A stretch of 40,264 nt of DNA from Sutterella wadsworthensis (GCF_003315195.1 NZ_QNRV01000027.1:1-40264), one strand, 5' to 3'. Shown: positions 15,697 to 24,450, counted from the first letter of the stretch. Made by a program: numbers and translations. The notes: a model not told the origin generated them from the letters alone.

Positions 15697-16674
15697 TCAG
15701 CCGCCGACGGTGACTATCCCGGCAGGATTAACGGCAATGTGAATCTGAGAACCAATGGTTTGCGGCGCGCTGTGGGCAAGCCGCCAGTGTTTGTCACCGA
15801 CACTCACATCAATAAGCCAGCGGCCCCCGATGTATTCCGTTTGTTCGACGCGAGCGGTGAAAATGAGAGAATGATTAGACGATGAATTCTCTTCTAAATC
15901 AATGATTTCAGCGAACTCTGGACGAAACATGCGTTGATCATCAATGAAATTGGATTGCCCGACAAACTCAGCTACGAAGCGAGTGGCTGGATGCGTGTAA
16001 ATGTCGATTGGCGCCCCGGCTTGCTCGAGTGCGCCGTGATTCAGCACGAGGATGCGGTCGCTCATGCTCATCGCTTCTTCCTGGTCATGCGTCACAAATA
16101 TGGAGGTCATGGCCAGGGCACTGGTGATTCGTTTAATTTCGCCGCGCATGGTTTCACGCAGCTGAGCGTCAAGCGCAGAGAGCGGTTCGTCAAAGAGAAC
16201 AATTTTGGGGCGTGAAACGATTGCTCGGGCAAAACCGACCCGCTGCTGCTGTCCGCCTGAGAGTTCCGAAACGCGCCGGCCGGCAAAGTCGGCCAGACCG
16301 ACAAGTGAAAGCGCGTCTGTCACTTTGGATTTCAAGTCGCTGAGATCTTTGCGTGCACGCAGAGGAAATGCAACGTTTTCGAAAACCGTCAGATGCGGCC
16401 AGAGCGCAAAATCTTGGAATACGAACCCGATATTGCGTTTCTCAGGGGGCAGATTGAGACCCAAATCGGCGCTGAAGACGGGCTTGCCGTCAAAGAGAAT
16501 CTCTCCGGCATCAGGCGTTTCCAATCCTGCAATCATTCGCAGGAGCGTGGTCTTGCCGCACCCTGACGGACCCAGGAGCGTAGTAAATGCACGGCTGCTG
16601 AATTCAATGGTGAGCGGCGGAATCACTGTTACGCCTTGGAAGGACTTCGTGATGCCGCGAAGCGCAATACTCAT
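15697..16674 (-). CDS. ATP-binding subunit of the Fbp-type ABC importer
   Basis: A 325-residue ABC ATPase of the spermidine/iron group, first gene of the minus-strand importer operon. Walker A is GPSGCGKT at 35-42, the Q-loop is in FVFQDFALWPHLTV, the signature is LSGGQQQR, Walker B is IVLFDEPLSALD, and the switch His is in THDQEEAM. The C-terminal 100 residues form the TOBE-like regulatory region. The ATG at 16674 has GGAAA upstream at good spacing; a TTG seven codons earlier is open but less likely. No convincing Fur site was seen upstream, so iron as substrate rests on family resemblance only. Confidence 0.87.
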   Translation of the reverse strand: MSIALRGITKSFQGVTVIPPLTIEFSSRAFTTLLGPSGCGKTTLLRMIAGLETPDAGEILFDGKPVFSADLGLNLPPEKRNIGFVFQDFALWPHLTVFENVAFPLRARKDLSDLKSKVTDALSLVGLADFAGRRVSELSGGQQQRVGFARAIVSRPKIVLFDEPLSALDAQLRETMRGEIKRITSALAMTSIFVTHDQEEAMSMSDRILVLNHGALEQAGAPIDIYTHPATRFVAEFVGQSNFIDDQRMFRPEFAEIIDLEENSSSNHSLIFTARVEQTEYIGGRWLIDVSVGDKHWRLAHSAPQTIGSQIHIAVNPAGIVTVGG

Positions 16675-16938
16675 GTTCTGTTTCCAGTTTTCCAACCGCC
16701 ATATTGGCGGAAGGATTTGAAAAGGAAAGAATTTCTAACCCTACGAGCTTGCGAGTCTATAAAGCATGCATCAAGTTTTAATGAAGCAATGATGACGATT
16801 TGATGACGCCGAGCGGTTTCGCTCTTTCACAATTAGCCCATGCCAAGCGCAGTCAAAGAGGTGTAGGTTCTTTGCACCATGAATGACATGACGTCGGTAT
16901 GCAGTGTGCAGACCGAGGATTGCGATGAGGAGTTTTGG

Positions 16939-17412
16939 ATGACGGAAGTGGTATTAAAAGTTGGGGAGCCCGCGCCGGATTTTGCATTGAAGGATGACCA
17001 CGGCTGCGTGCGCACGCTGAAGGATTTCCAAGGCAGGAAACTGATTCTTTATTTTTATCCGGAAGACGAAACGCCTGGATGCACCATCGAGGCTCAGGGA
17101 TTTCGTGATCACCTTGAAGACTTTGCGCGAGCCGGATGGCAGGTGGTCGGCGTCTCCAACGACGATGTGGCGGCGCACTGCGGGTTCCGTGATCATCACG
17201 GCCTGAATTTCCCGCTGCTCTGCGATGTGGACCGCATACTTTCGAATGACTGCGGACTGATGTCCGAACAGGTGAAAGATGGGAAAACGCGCATCCGCAT
17301 CAATCGATCAACTTTGTTGATCGATGAAAACGGACGGCTTCTCAAAGTGATGAAAGGCGTCGTTGCGCGTGAACATGTTGCAGAGCTTTTGCAGATGCTT
17401 TGCAGCAAGTGA
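16939..17412 (+). CDS. bcp: thiol peroxidase of the Bcp/PrxQ family
   Basis: A cytosolic peroxiredoxin that reduces peroxides with thioredoxin. From the ATG at 16939 (GAGGAG at 16927-16932, six bases upstream) it has 157 residues, matching E. coli Bcp; an ATG at 16879 would add a 20-residue non-conserved leader. The peroxidatic cysteine is C48 in YPEDETPGCT. In E. coli Bcp the resolving Cys follows five residues later, but here that position is Q53 (CTIEAQGFRD). It therefore works either as a 1-Cys enzyme or with another cysteine, such as those in the AHCGF, LLCDV or NDCGL segments. It converges with the hicB-like gene, 12 bases apart. Confidence 0.92.
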   Translation: MTEVVLKVGEPAPDFALKDDHGCVRTLKDFQGRKLILYFYPEDETPGCTIEAQGFRDHLEDFARAGWQVVGVSNDDVAAHCGFRDHHGLNFPLLCDVDRILSNDCGLMSEQVKDGKTRIRINRSTLLIDENGRLLKVMKGVVAREHVAELLQMLCSK

Positions 17413-17424
17413 AAGAATTTGCTG

Positions 17425-17703
17425 TTACGGAGTTGGGGTGGTGAACCGCTCTCTGGGCAAATCTATGAGCATCCAGAAGGCATCAGCGTAGAAAGGATCG
17501 GCAAGATGATGCTCAACCGTGGACGGTAGAGGAATGACTTCCTTCAAGTCCAAGACGCATTCCATCCATCCCTCAGCGGCTTCTTTAACCATGCTTTCGA
17601 GTTCTTTGAGGCTGCTGCCCATTGTGATGGCGCCTGGGAGGTCTGGAACAGAAGCGGAAAAAGCACCCTTATCTTCTTCCCAAACAGCGACAGGATATCT
17701 CAT
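17425..17703 (-). CDS. HicB-like protein, without a HicA partner
   Basis: A 92-residue protein starting MRYPVAVWEEDKGAFSASVPDLPGAITMG, the partial RNase-H-like fold of HicB antitoxins, with the SLKELESMVKEAAEGWM helix. HicB normally neutralises the HicA mRNA interferase. Neither side holds a HicA-like frame: bcp follows at 12 bases and the 190 bases upstream contain only the tRNA-Ser terminator. The C-terminus (RERFTTPTP) shows no ribbon-helix-helix or helix-turn-helix DNA-binding domain. It may be an orphan antitoxin, a remnant, or a HicB-fold protein with another role. Confidence 0.72.
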   Translation of the reverse strand: MRYPVAVWEEDKGAFSASVPDLPGAITMGSSLKELESMVKEAAEGWMECVLDLKEVIPLPSTVEHHLADPFYADAFWMLIDLPRERFTTPTP

Positions 17704-17833
17704 GAAAACACGTGTGGACAGATGTATTAAACGTTATTAACTCAAGCGTCTATCTTATAGCATGGAATGCCTGTTGCGCTTTTTGCCACTTGTTTGTCTG
17801 TATATGTCGTTTAATTTTTGCGGCAGACATAAG

Positions 17834-17867
17834 AAAAAAGCTCCGCCAATCAATATTGGAAGAGCTT
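17834..17867 (-). terminator. terminator of the tRNA-Ser/tRNA-Arg unit
   Basis: On the minus strand AAGCTC...CCAAT...ATTGG...GAGCTT forms an interrupted stem with CCAAT/ATTGG in the middle, followed by T. It lies about 27 bases beyond the tRNA-Ser CCA. Confidence 0.7.
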
Positions 17868-17893
17868 TCTTCTGCCTCACGCATAAGCAACAA

Positions 17894-17986
17894 TGGCGGA
17901 GAAGGAGGGATTCGAACCCTCGAGGCCCGCATTTTGGACCTGCACCCTTAGCAGGGGTGTGCATTCGACCTCTCTGCCACTTCTCC
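17894..17986 (-). tRNA. tRNA-Ser (anticodon GCT)
   Basis: A 93-base tRNA with the long variable arm of serine tRNAs and an encoded CCA (17894-17896). Acceptor stem GGAGAAG/CTTCTCC, anticodon stem CACCC/GGGTG with loop CTGCTAA, anticodon GCT, reading AGC and AGU. It lies 37 bases downstream of tRNA-Arg copy 3 in the same transcript. Confidence 0.96.
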
Positions 17987-18023
17987 GCATCATTGTTTTG
18001 GATGCGCAGAGGCATGTAATCTG

Positions 18024-18100
18024 TGGTGCGCCAGGCAGGATTCGAACCCACGACCCTCTGGTTCGTAGCCAGATACTCTATCCAACTGAGCTACTGGCGC
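18024..18100 (-). tRNA. tRNA-Arg (anticodon ACG), copy 3
   Basis: Identical over all 77 bases to the two copies at 1994-2070 and 2132-2208, 16 kb away. It is the first gene of a unit with tRNA-Ser(GCT). Confidence 0.97.
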
Positions 18101-18113
18101 ACTGAGAAGGGGA

Positions 18114-18142
18114 ATTGTGCATTCGTTTTAGGGAAAGTGCAA
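18114..18142 (-). promoter_or_regulatory. promoter of the tRNA-Arg/tRNA-Ser unit
   Basis: On the minus strand TTGCAC (18137-18142) and CACAAT (18114-18119) are separated by 17 bases, 13 bases upstream of the tRNA 5' end. Confidence 0.65.
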
Positions 18143-18285
18143 GTGTTTTAAGGGTGTATGCCGTATTTGCGTGATGATTAAATAAGGTGAAAACACAAGT
18201 TGAAAAAGAAATAACTTGATGAAGACGCGCCTCGCAACCAGTAAAATAATGGGCTTCAATCGGGCGCACTTTCCCTTTCCGAAAG

Positions 18286-19881
18286 ATGACGGAGACTATG
18301 GGCGCATCGGTTCAACTCTCATCCCATTCGGCCGCCTTTGAAGCGCCCGACCACATCGGCATGACTCCACGATTAAGCCTTCGCAACATTACGAAGCGCT
18401 ATCCGGGCATTACAGCAAACGATCATGTATCGCTTGATATTGCGCCCGGTGAGGTGCTCGCCATCCTCGGCGAGAACGGCGCGGGCAAGTCCACCTTGAT
18501 GAAAATCATCTACGGTGCCGCCCGTCCAGACGAGGGCGAAATTTCTTTTGACGGGCATCCGCTCGGCGTTGAAACCCCTGCACAGGCGCGTGAACTCGGC
18601 ATCGCAATGGTGCACCAGCATTTCGCGCTTTTCGATACGCTTTCGGTTACGGAAAATGTAGCGCTTGGTCTTTCGACCGGTATTTCGGCTGCAGAGATCG
18701 AACGTGAAATTCGCTTGCTCGGCGAAAAGTACGGTTTAGAGGTGGATCCCGCCTCGGTTGTGATGGAACTCTCCATGGGTGAGCGCCAGCGCGTTGAGAT
18801 TCTTCGCGCGCTGATGACTAAGCCGAAGCTCCTCATTCTGGATGAGCCGACTTCCGTCCTCACGCCGCAGGCAGTGCGCAAGCTCTTCAAGACACTGCAT
18901 CAGCTTTCGAGCGAGGGTGTCTCCATTCTCTTTATTTCACACAAGCTCGATGAAATCCGTGAGCTTGCAGACCGCTGCGTTGTGCTTCGCGCAGGCAAAG
19001 TTGTGGCGAGCGTTGATCCGAAGGCTGAAAGCGAGGAAAATCTTGCCCGCCTTATGATCGGCAATGATCCGCCGACGGTGCGCGAAGGCACGGCCAAGGC
19101 TGGCGAAGTGGTTTTTGAGATGCGTCATGTCAGCGCGCCCGGATCGACGCGCGTCTGCGGTATTGAAGATGTATCGCTTGCCGTGCGTGCGGGTGAAATC
19201 GTTGGCATTGCCGGCATCTCGGGCAACGGTCAGGCTCGCTTTATGGCGGCAGCTTCAGGGGAGTATCTGTGCGAGGCTGATCGCGTTTTGCTCTTTAATT
19301 CGCCCGTCGGAGAGCTCGATACGCATGCCCGCCGTATTTCCGGACTGCGCTATGTGCCCGAGCAGCGTCTCGGTCATGCGGCAGTGCCGGAATTGTCGCT
19401 CACGGCCAATACCTATCTCACCGGCGACTCGCTGGTGCGCAGCGGCTTTATTCTCCGCGACCGCGCAAGAAGTTTTGCCAATCTCGTCATTGAGCGCTTT
19501 CACGTGAAGACGCCGAATGCTGAAAAAGCTGCCGGCAGTCTGTCGGGCGGCAATCTTCAGAAATTTATTATGGGACGTGAGATTCTCAATCGTCCTCGGG
19601 TTCTCTTGGTTCATCAGCCGACTTGGGGTGTCGACGTTGGTGCTGCTGCCGTTATCCGCAACAGCCTTATCCGACTGCGCGACGACGGCGCTGCGATCAT
19701 CGTTGTCAGTGAAGAAATCGACGAACTCTTTGAGATCTCCGACCGTATTGCCGTGATGTACCGCGGAGCGCTGTCTCCGGCGGTGCCAAAGACCACGATT
19801 TCCATTGAGGAAGTCGGCCGCTGGATGTCCGGTCTCTGGCCAGACTCTCCCTTCACGCAGAAAACCTCGGAGGCGCACTGA
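18286..19881 (+). CDS. ABC importer ATPase with two nucleotide-binding domains, BMP/nucleoside type
   Basis: A 531-residue duplicated ATPase of the sugar/nucleoside importer group (NupA/YufO-like). Domain 1 has Walker A GENGAGKST at 62-70, signature LSMGERQR and Walker B LLILDEPTS. Domain 2 has a degenerate Walker A (GISGNGQARF), signature LSGGNLQK, and HQPTWGVD, in which the catalytic Glu is Gln; this asymmetry is usual for the family, so site 1 should be the main hydrolytic site. It heads an operon with two permeases (2-base gap, then none) and two BMP lipoproteins. Alternative starts are the ATG at 18298, with GGAG just upstream, and the ATG at 18361. Confidence 0.9.
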   Translation: MTETMGASVQLSSHSAAFEAPDHIGMTPRLSLRNITKRYPGITANDHVSLDIAPGEVLAILGENGAGKSTLMKIIYGAARPDEGEISFDGHPLGVETPAQARELGIAMVHQHFALFDTLSVTENVALGLSTGISAAEIEREIRLLGEKYGLEVDPASVVMELSMGERQRVEILRALMTKPKLLILDEPTSVLTPQAVRKLFKTLHQLSSEGVSILFISHKLDEIRELADRCVVLRAGKVVASVDPKAESEENLARLMIGNDPPTVREGTAKAGEVVFEMRHVSAPGSTRVCGIEDVSLAVRAGEIVGIAGISGNGQARFMAAASGEYLCEADRVLLFNSPVGELDTHARRISGLRYVPEQRLGHAAVPELSLTANTYLTGDSLVRSGFILRDRARSFANLVIERFHVKTPNAEKAAGSLSGGNLQKFIMGREILNRPRVLLVHQPTWGVDVGAAAVIRNSLIRLRDDGAAIIVVSEEIDELFEISDRIAVMYRGALSPAVPKTTISIEEVGRWMSGLWPDSPFTQKTSEAH

Positions 19882-19883
19882 TT

Positions 19884-20978
19884 ATGCTTCAGTTTCCGAT
19901 TGCCATGACGCCGCGCACCGAGCCCGCTCGTGCACTGGCTTGGCTTTCTCCTGTGATTGCCTTTGCGCTCACAGTTTTTACGGGCTTTTGTCTTTTTGCC
20001 GCATTGGGTCAGGATCCCGTAAAGGCGCTGGGCGTCTTTTTTATCGCGCCGCTCGATTCGCTGCGCGGATGGACTGAAATCGCTGTCAAGATGACGCCGC
20101 TGCTGCTCTGCGCTGCGGGCCTTGTGGTCTGCTTCAAGGCCAACGTTTGGAATATTGGCGCCGAAGGCCAGCTGATCGCCGGCGCCATTACGGGCGGCGT
20201 GGTGGCGCTCGCCTGTGATCCGTCTTGGGGCCGTTGGTATGTCGTTCTTGTGATGCTCGCATCAGCCGTGGGCGGTGCGGTCTGGGGCGGATTCACGGCG
20301 CTTTTGCGTCACAGATTTCATGCGAACGAAATTCTCGTTTCTCTGATGCTGGTGTATGTCGCGCAGTTTCTGCTCGCTTGGTGCGTACAGGGACCAATGC
20401 GCGATCCCATGGGTTTTGGTTTCCCTCAGACGAAGCTTTTTGAAACAGGGGCGATGCTGCCGGTGCTCGAGGGAACTCGTCTCCATGCCGGTGCGCTGCT
20501 GGCGCTCTTTTCTGCGGTGGGCGTATGGCTCCTGATGGATCGAATGGCGCTCGGCTTTCAGTTCAAGGTCTCCGGCATGGCGCCCTTTGCTGCGCGCTAT
20601 GCGGGCTACCATCCGGGCAAACTCATTTGGGCATCCATGCTCATTTGCGGGGCGCTTGCTGGTCTGGCTGGCGGCATCGAAGCCTCTGGTCCTCTTGGTC
20701 AGCTCACACCGACTATTTCTCCGGGGTATGGATTTGCGGCCATCATTGTGGCCTTCGTCGGGCGTCTCTCGCCGCTTGGCTGTATTCCTGCAGCCTTTGT
20801 CATGGCACTCTTTTATCTTGGCGGCGAATTGGCGCAGAGCCGTCTGGGGCTGCCGAGTTCGATCACGGGCGTGTATCAGGGACTCCTTCTCTTTTTCATT
20901 CTCGCTTGCGACACGATGATTTTTTACCGTCTCTCCTGGCGAGGCCATTCGGCTGACGCGGGCAAGGAGGTTCGATAA
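19884..20978 (+). CDS. BMP-type ABC importer permease 1
   Basis: A 364-residue inner-membrane permease of the BPD_transp_2 family with about eight to ten helices. The conserved FKANVWNIGAEGQLIAGAITGG stretch is typical of YufP/NupB, the partner of YufQ/NupC. It begins two bases after the ATPase stop, and its own stop TAA abuts the ATG of the second permease, so the three are translated together. With the next gene it should form the heterodimeric channel for nucleosides or related compounds. Confidence 0.9.
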   Translation: MLQFPIAMTPRTEPARALAWLSPVIAFALTVFTGFCLFAALGQDPVKALGVFFIAPLDSLRGWTEIAVKMTPLLLCAAGLVVCFKANVWNIGAEGQLIAGAITGGVVALACDPSWGRWYVVLVMLASAVGGAVWGGFTALLRHRFHANEILVSLMLVYVAQFLLAWCVQGPMRDPMGFGFPQTKLFETGAMLPVLEGTRLHAGALLALFSAVGVWLLMDRMALGFQFKVSGMAPFAARYAGYHPGKLIWASMLICGALAGLAGGIEASGPLGQLTPTISPGYGFAAIIVAFVGRLSPLGCIPAAFVMALFYLGGELAQSRLGLPSSITGVYQGLLLFFILACDTMIFYRLSWRGHSADAGKEVR

Positions 20979-21899
20979 ATGTCGATTGCTGCCTCCATCA
21001 TTGCCTCGACTTTAAATGCCGGCACGCCGCTCCTTATCGCGGCGGCAGGCATCGTGATTCATGAGAAGTCGGGTGTTCTCAATCTTGGCATTGAGGGCAT
21101 CATGCTCATGGGTGCGGTCACGGGTTTTACCGTCACGCTTTCTACGGGTTCCTTTGCGCTCGGGTTCCTCGCCGGCGCGGGCGTCGGTATTCTGCTCGGA
21201 CTCCTCTTTGCGTTTTTTACGCTCGGCATGCATGCCAACCAATATGCCGCTGGCCTTGCATTGTCGCTTTTCGGCGCGGGACTCTCGGCCTTTATCGGCA
21301 AACCGCTCCAGGGACAGGCGCTCGCGGAGCGCAGTGTGTCGGGCATTCCCGGGCTCGAAAATATTCCATTCTTTGGTGAAGCTTTCTTTTCGCAGCACAT
21401 CTTGGTGTACGGCGCCTGGGTGCTGATCGCTGCAGTTTGGTACTTCCTTTTCAGAACGCGTGCGGGTCTGGTGCTTCGCGCTGTCGGCGAGTCGCCGCAG
21501 TCCGCTTTTGCGCTGGGCTACCCGGTGCTGCGCATCCGACTCTTTGCTGTGCTCTTCGGCGCGCTTTGCTCGGGTGTGGCGGGTGCTTATTTGTCGTTGG
21601 TTTATACGCCGCTCTGGGTCGAAGGCATGACGGCCGGCCGCGGGTGGATTGCATTGGCACTGGTGACTTTTGCAACCTGGCGGCCGCTGCGCGTGGTTGT
21701 CGGCGCTTACCTTTTCGGCGGCGTGACGATGCTGCAGTTCGCCTTCCAGGGGATGGGCATTTCCATTTCGCCGCAGTTCATGGCAATGACGCCTTATCTC
21801 GCGACGATTCTCGTGCTTGTGCTGATTTCCCGGAACCCCGCTTGGATTCGCCTCAACGTTCCTGCGTCGCTCGGCAAACCTTTTTCGCCTAAAGGCTGA
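20979..21899 (+). CDS. BMP-type ABC importer permease 2
   Basis: A 306-residue permease of the same family (YufQ/NupC-like). It shows the characteristic HEKSGVLNLGIEGIMLMGAVTGF segment near residue 30, followed by about eight hydrophobic helices and the R-AVGESPQSAFALGYPV coupling region. Its ATG directly follows the stop of permease 1. A 93-base gap with a fresh ribosome site separates it from the first binding lipoprotein. Confidence 0.9.
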   Translation: MSIAASIIASTLNAGTPLLIAAAGIVIHEKSGVLNLGIEGIMLMGAVTGFTVTLSTGSFALGFLAGAGVGILLGLLFAFFTLGMHANQYAAGLALSLFGAGLSAFIGKPLQGQALAERSVSGIPGLENIPFFGEAFFSQHILVYGAWVLIAAVWYFLFRTRAGLVLRAVGESPQSAFALGYPVLRIRLFAVLFGALCSGVAGAYLSLVYTPLWVEGMTAGRGWIALALVTFATWRPLRVVVGAYLFGGVTMLQFAFQGMGISISPQFMAMTPYLATILVLVLISRNPAWIRLNVPASLGKPFSPKG

Positions 21900-21992
21900 G
21901 AACCTGCAGCGGGCTGACGCGCTGCCAAGAGTTCAGTTTTTTCGGGCAACAGTTTTTCTTAATTTCATTGTTCTCAAAAGGAGTCAACGAAG

Positions 21993-23129
21993 ATGAACAA
22001 GCGCTTTGCTTTCAAGCTAGCATTCGCTGGTGCTGCCGCCTTGGCGCTCACGGCCTGCGGTGAGAAGACTGAACCGCCGAAGGCGGCTGAGCCCGCTAAG
22101 ACCGCTGCTGCTCCAGCAGCTGCGAAGGAGCCTTTGAAAGTCGCTTTCATGTATGTGAGCCCGGCCAATGAAGAAGGCTGGTCTACTCAGCATGACATTG
22201 CCCGCCGCGCGGTTGAAGCGAAGTTCGGCGATAAGATCAAGGTGACAACCGTTGAGAATATTCCCGAAAATGCGGATGCCGAGCGCGTGCTGCGTGATTT
22301 GGCTCAACAGGGCAATAAGCTCATCTTCGCCACTTCGTTTGGCTACATGAACTCTGTTCTCAAGGTCGCCAAGGAATTCCCGGATGTGAAGTTTGAGCAC
22401 GCTACGGGCTATAAGACTGCGCCCAACGTGGCCAACTATTCCGCGCGCTTTTATGAAGCCCGCTATCTTGCGGGCAAGCTCGCGGGTGCAACCACCAAGT
22501 CCAATATCCTCGGCTATGTTGCCGCGCTGCCGATTCCAGAAGTGCTTCAGGGCATCAATGCCTATACGCTCGGCGCTCAGAGCGTCAATCCCAACATTGA
22601 GGTCCGCGTTGTCTGGACCTCCGCTTGGTATGACCCGGGCAAGGAGTCCGATGCTGCCAAGTCGCTGATTGGTCAGGGTGCCGACGTTATTACGCATCAC
22701 ACCAATTCTTCGGCGGTTGCTTCGGCCTGTGAAGAAGCTAAGATCCCGGTGATTTCCTACAACACTTCGATGAAGCGCGCTGCGCCCACGATGCTGATCG
22801 GCGGCGTTATTCATATTTGGGATGAGTTCTATGCCGGCCGCATTCAGGCCGTCATGGACGGAACCTGGCAGCCTCAGTCCATCTGGGGCGGTGCGCCTGA
22901 ACACATGATCGACCTCGTGGACATTAAGGCGACGGATGCCGTCAAGGCCGACATTAAGGCTGCATACGACAAGATGGCAGCCCGCGAGTTCCATCCGTTC
23001 ACCGGTCCGGTTGTTGACAATACTGGCCGTCAGGTCTTGGCTGAAGGACAGAAGGCTACCGACGCCGATCTGCTCACGATGAGCTGGCTCGCCAAAGGCG
23101 TGGCCGGCAAACTTCCGAGCGGAAGCTAA
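21993..23129 (+). CDS. BMP-family substrate-binding lipoprotein 1
   Basis: A 378-residue binding lipoprotein. The lipobox LTAC places the acylated Cys at residue 22, after a short signal peptide; an Ala/Pro/Lys linker (about 25-45) precedes the BMP (PnrA-like) domain starting LKVAFMYVSPANEEGWSTQHD. Members bind nucleosides, oxidised purines or other small molecules. AAGGAGT precedes the start. In many species the lipoprotein gene comes first in the operon; here it follows the permeases. It is a paralogue of the next gene: residues about 105-215 are nearly identical, while the segments around HHTNSSAVASACEEAKIPV and GGVIHIWDEFY differ. Confidence 0.9.
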   Translation: MNKRFAFKLAFAGAAALALTACGEKTEPPKAAEPAKTAAAPAAAKEPLKVAFMYVSPANEEGWSTQHDIARRAVEAKFGDKIKVTTVENIPENADAERVLRDLAQQGNKLIFATSFGYMNSVLKVAKEFPDVKFEHATGYKTAPNVANYSARFYEARYLAGKLAGATTKSNILGYVAALPIPEVLQGINAYTLGAQSVNPNIEVRVVWTSAWYDPGKESDAAKSLIGQGADVITHHTNSSAVASACEEAKIPVISYNTSMKRAAPTMLIGGVIHIWDEFYAGRIQAVMDGTWQPQSIWGGAPEHMIDLVDIKATDAVKADIKAAYDKMAAREFHPFTGPVVDNTGRQVLAEGQKATDADLLTMSWLAKGVAGKLPSGS

Positions 23130-23148
23130 TATTCATTGACGTTCATCG

Positions 23149-23221
23149 TTGGGACCGCATATTGAGATGCAGGTTCGGCTTTTCAGCCGAGTGCTCAGAT
23201 ATCGGTCCCAATTCATTGTTC
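23149..23221 (+). other. long intergenic stem-loop between the two BMP lipoprotein genes
   Basis: TTGGGACCG (23149-23157) pairs perfectly with CGGTCCCAA (23213-23221); inside it ATAT/ATAT, TGAG/CTCA and TCGGCT/AGCCGA continue the stem with small bulges, closed by TTTC. There is no U-tract after it. It fills most of the 117-base gap and probably affects stability or relative expression of the two messages. Confidence 0.7.
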
Positions 23222-23246
23222 GAATTTTTGTTTTTGGAGTTCTCCA

Positions 23247-24398
23247 ATGATGCAGAAGCGTACTGCTTTGAAGTTGGTCCTGGCCGGCGCCGCTGCGGCG
23301 ATGCTCGCGGGCTGCGGCGACAAAACCGAAGCACCCAAAGAGGCTGCCGCACCGGAAAAGACCGCTGCCGCTCCCGCCGATAAAGCTGCAGGCCCCTACA
23401 AAGTGGCTTTTGTCTATGTGAGTCCGGCGAGTGAGGAAGGCTGGTCGCGTCAGCACGACCTCGCCCGTATCGCGCTCGAAAAGGTATATGGCGACAAAGT
23501 AAAGTTCACGACGGTAGAGAACATTCCCGCCGGAGCTGACAGCGAACGCGTGCTTCGCGACCTCGCGCAGCAGGGCAACAAGCTCATCTTTGCGACCTCG
23601 TTCGGCTACATGAACTCGGTTCTCAAGGTCGCCAAGGAGTTTCCGGACGTTAAGTTCGAGCATGCGACGGGTTATAAGACTGCACCCAACGTGGCCAACT
23701 ATTCGGCCCGCTTTTATGAAGCGCGTTATCTTGCCGGCAAACTAGCTGGTGCGATGACGAAGACGAACGTTTTGGGCTACGTCGCTGCCGTTCCGATTCC
23801 TGAAGTCCTCCAAGGCATCAATGCCTATACGCTTGGCGCTCAGAGCGTCAATCCCAATGTTGAAGTTCGCGTAGTCTGGACTTCGGCTTGGTACGATCCG
23901 GGCAAGGAATCCGATGCCGCCAAGACGCTCGTCGGTCAGAAGGCCGACGTGCTCACGCATCACACCGATTCGCCGGCCGTTGTGGCTGCCGGTGAAGATA
24001 TGAAGGTCCCGGTGATCTCCTACAACACGTCTATGAAGCGCATTGCTCCGACAATGCTTTTGGGCGGCGTGGTTCAGAGCTGGGAGGAGTTCTACACCGG
24101 CCGAATCAATGCTGCGATGGACGGCACCTGGAAGTCCCAGTCGATCTGGGGCGGCATCCCCGAACACATGGTGAATCTGGTGGACATCCGCTCGGATGCG
24201 CCTCAGTCGGTGCAGGACGATATTCAGGCGGCCTACAACAAGATGGCGGCCCGCGAATTTTCACCCTTCACGGGGCCGATCGTGACGAACGAAGGCCAGA
24301 CCGTGGTTGAGGCCGGCAAGACGGCTCCCGACGATGTGCTCCTCAATATGAACTGGCTCGTCAAAGGGGTCGTGGGTAAAGTTCCGACAATGAATTGA
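23247..24398 (+). CDS. BMP-family substrate-binding lipoprotein 2
   Basis: A 383-residue paralogue of the preceding lipoprotein, with the lipobox LAGC (acylated Cys 23) and an Ala/Pro/Lys linker. It shares the QGNKLIFATSFGYMNSVLKV and YNTSMKR regions but differs in the part likely to line the ligand cleft (HHTDSPAVVAAGEDMKVPV, GGVVQSWEEFY). The nucleotide sequences of the near-identical protein block differ at many third positions, so the duplication is not recent. It has its own ribosome site GGAG and is followed by a strong terminator, ending the operon. It probably feeds the same permease with a different ligand or affinity. Confidence 0.9.
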   Translation: MMQKRTALKLVLAGAAAAMLAGCGDKTEAPKEAAAPEKTAAAPADKAAGPYKVAFVYVSPASEEGWSRQHDLARIALEKVYGDKVKFTTVENIPAGADSERVLRDLAQQGNKLIFATSFGYMNSVLKVAKEFPDVKFEHATGYKTAPNVANYSARFYEARYLAGKLAGAMTKTNVLGYVAAVPIPEVLQGINAYTLGAQSVNPNVEVRVVWTSAWYDPGKESDAAKTLVGQKADVLTHHTDSPAVVAAGEDMKVPVISYNTSMKRIAPTMLLGGVVQSWEEFYTGRINAAMDGTWKSQSIWGGIPEHMVNLVDIRSDAPQSVQDDIQAAYNKMAAREFSPFTGPIVTNEGQTVVEAGKTAPDDVLLNMNWLVKGVVGKVPTMN

Positions 24399-24450
24399 TG
24401 CGGCAGAGCGAAGGCTTAGTGCTTTCGCGCTGACGTTCAGAAAATTCAAC

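Noticed and set aside
17704-17893. A hicA toxin gene paired with the hicB-like gene
   Set aside because: All minus-strand frames here are too short or broken, and the stretch holds the tRNA-Ser terminator.
18024-18100. tRNA-Arg as the integration site of a genomic island
   Set aside because: No integrase, no repeated tRNA 3' fragment beyond the intact gene copies, and flanking genes are housekeeping or transport.
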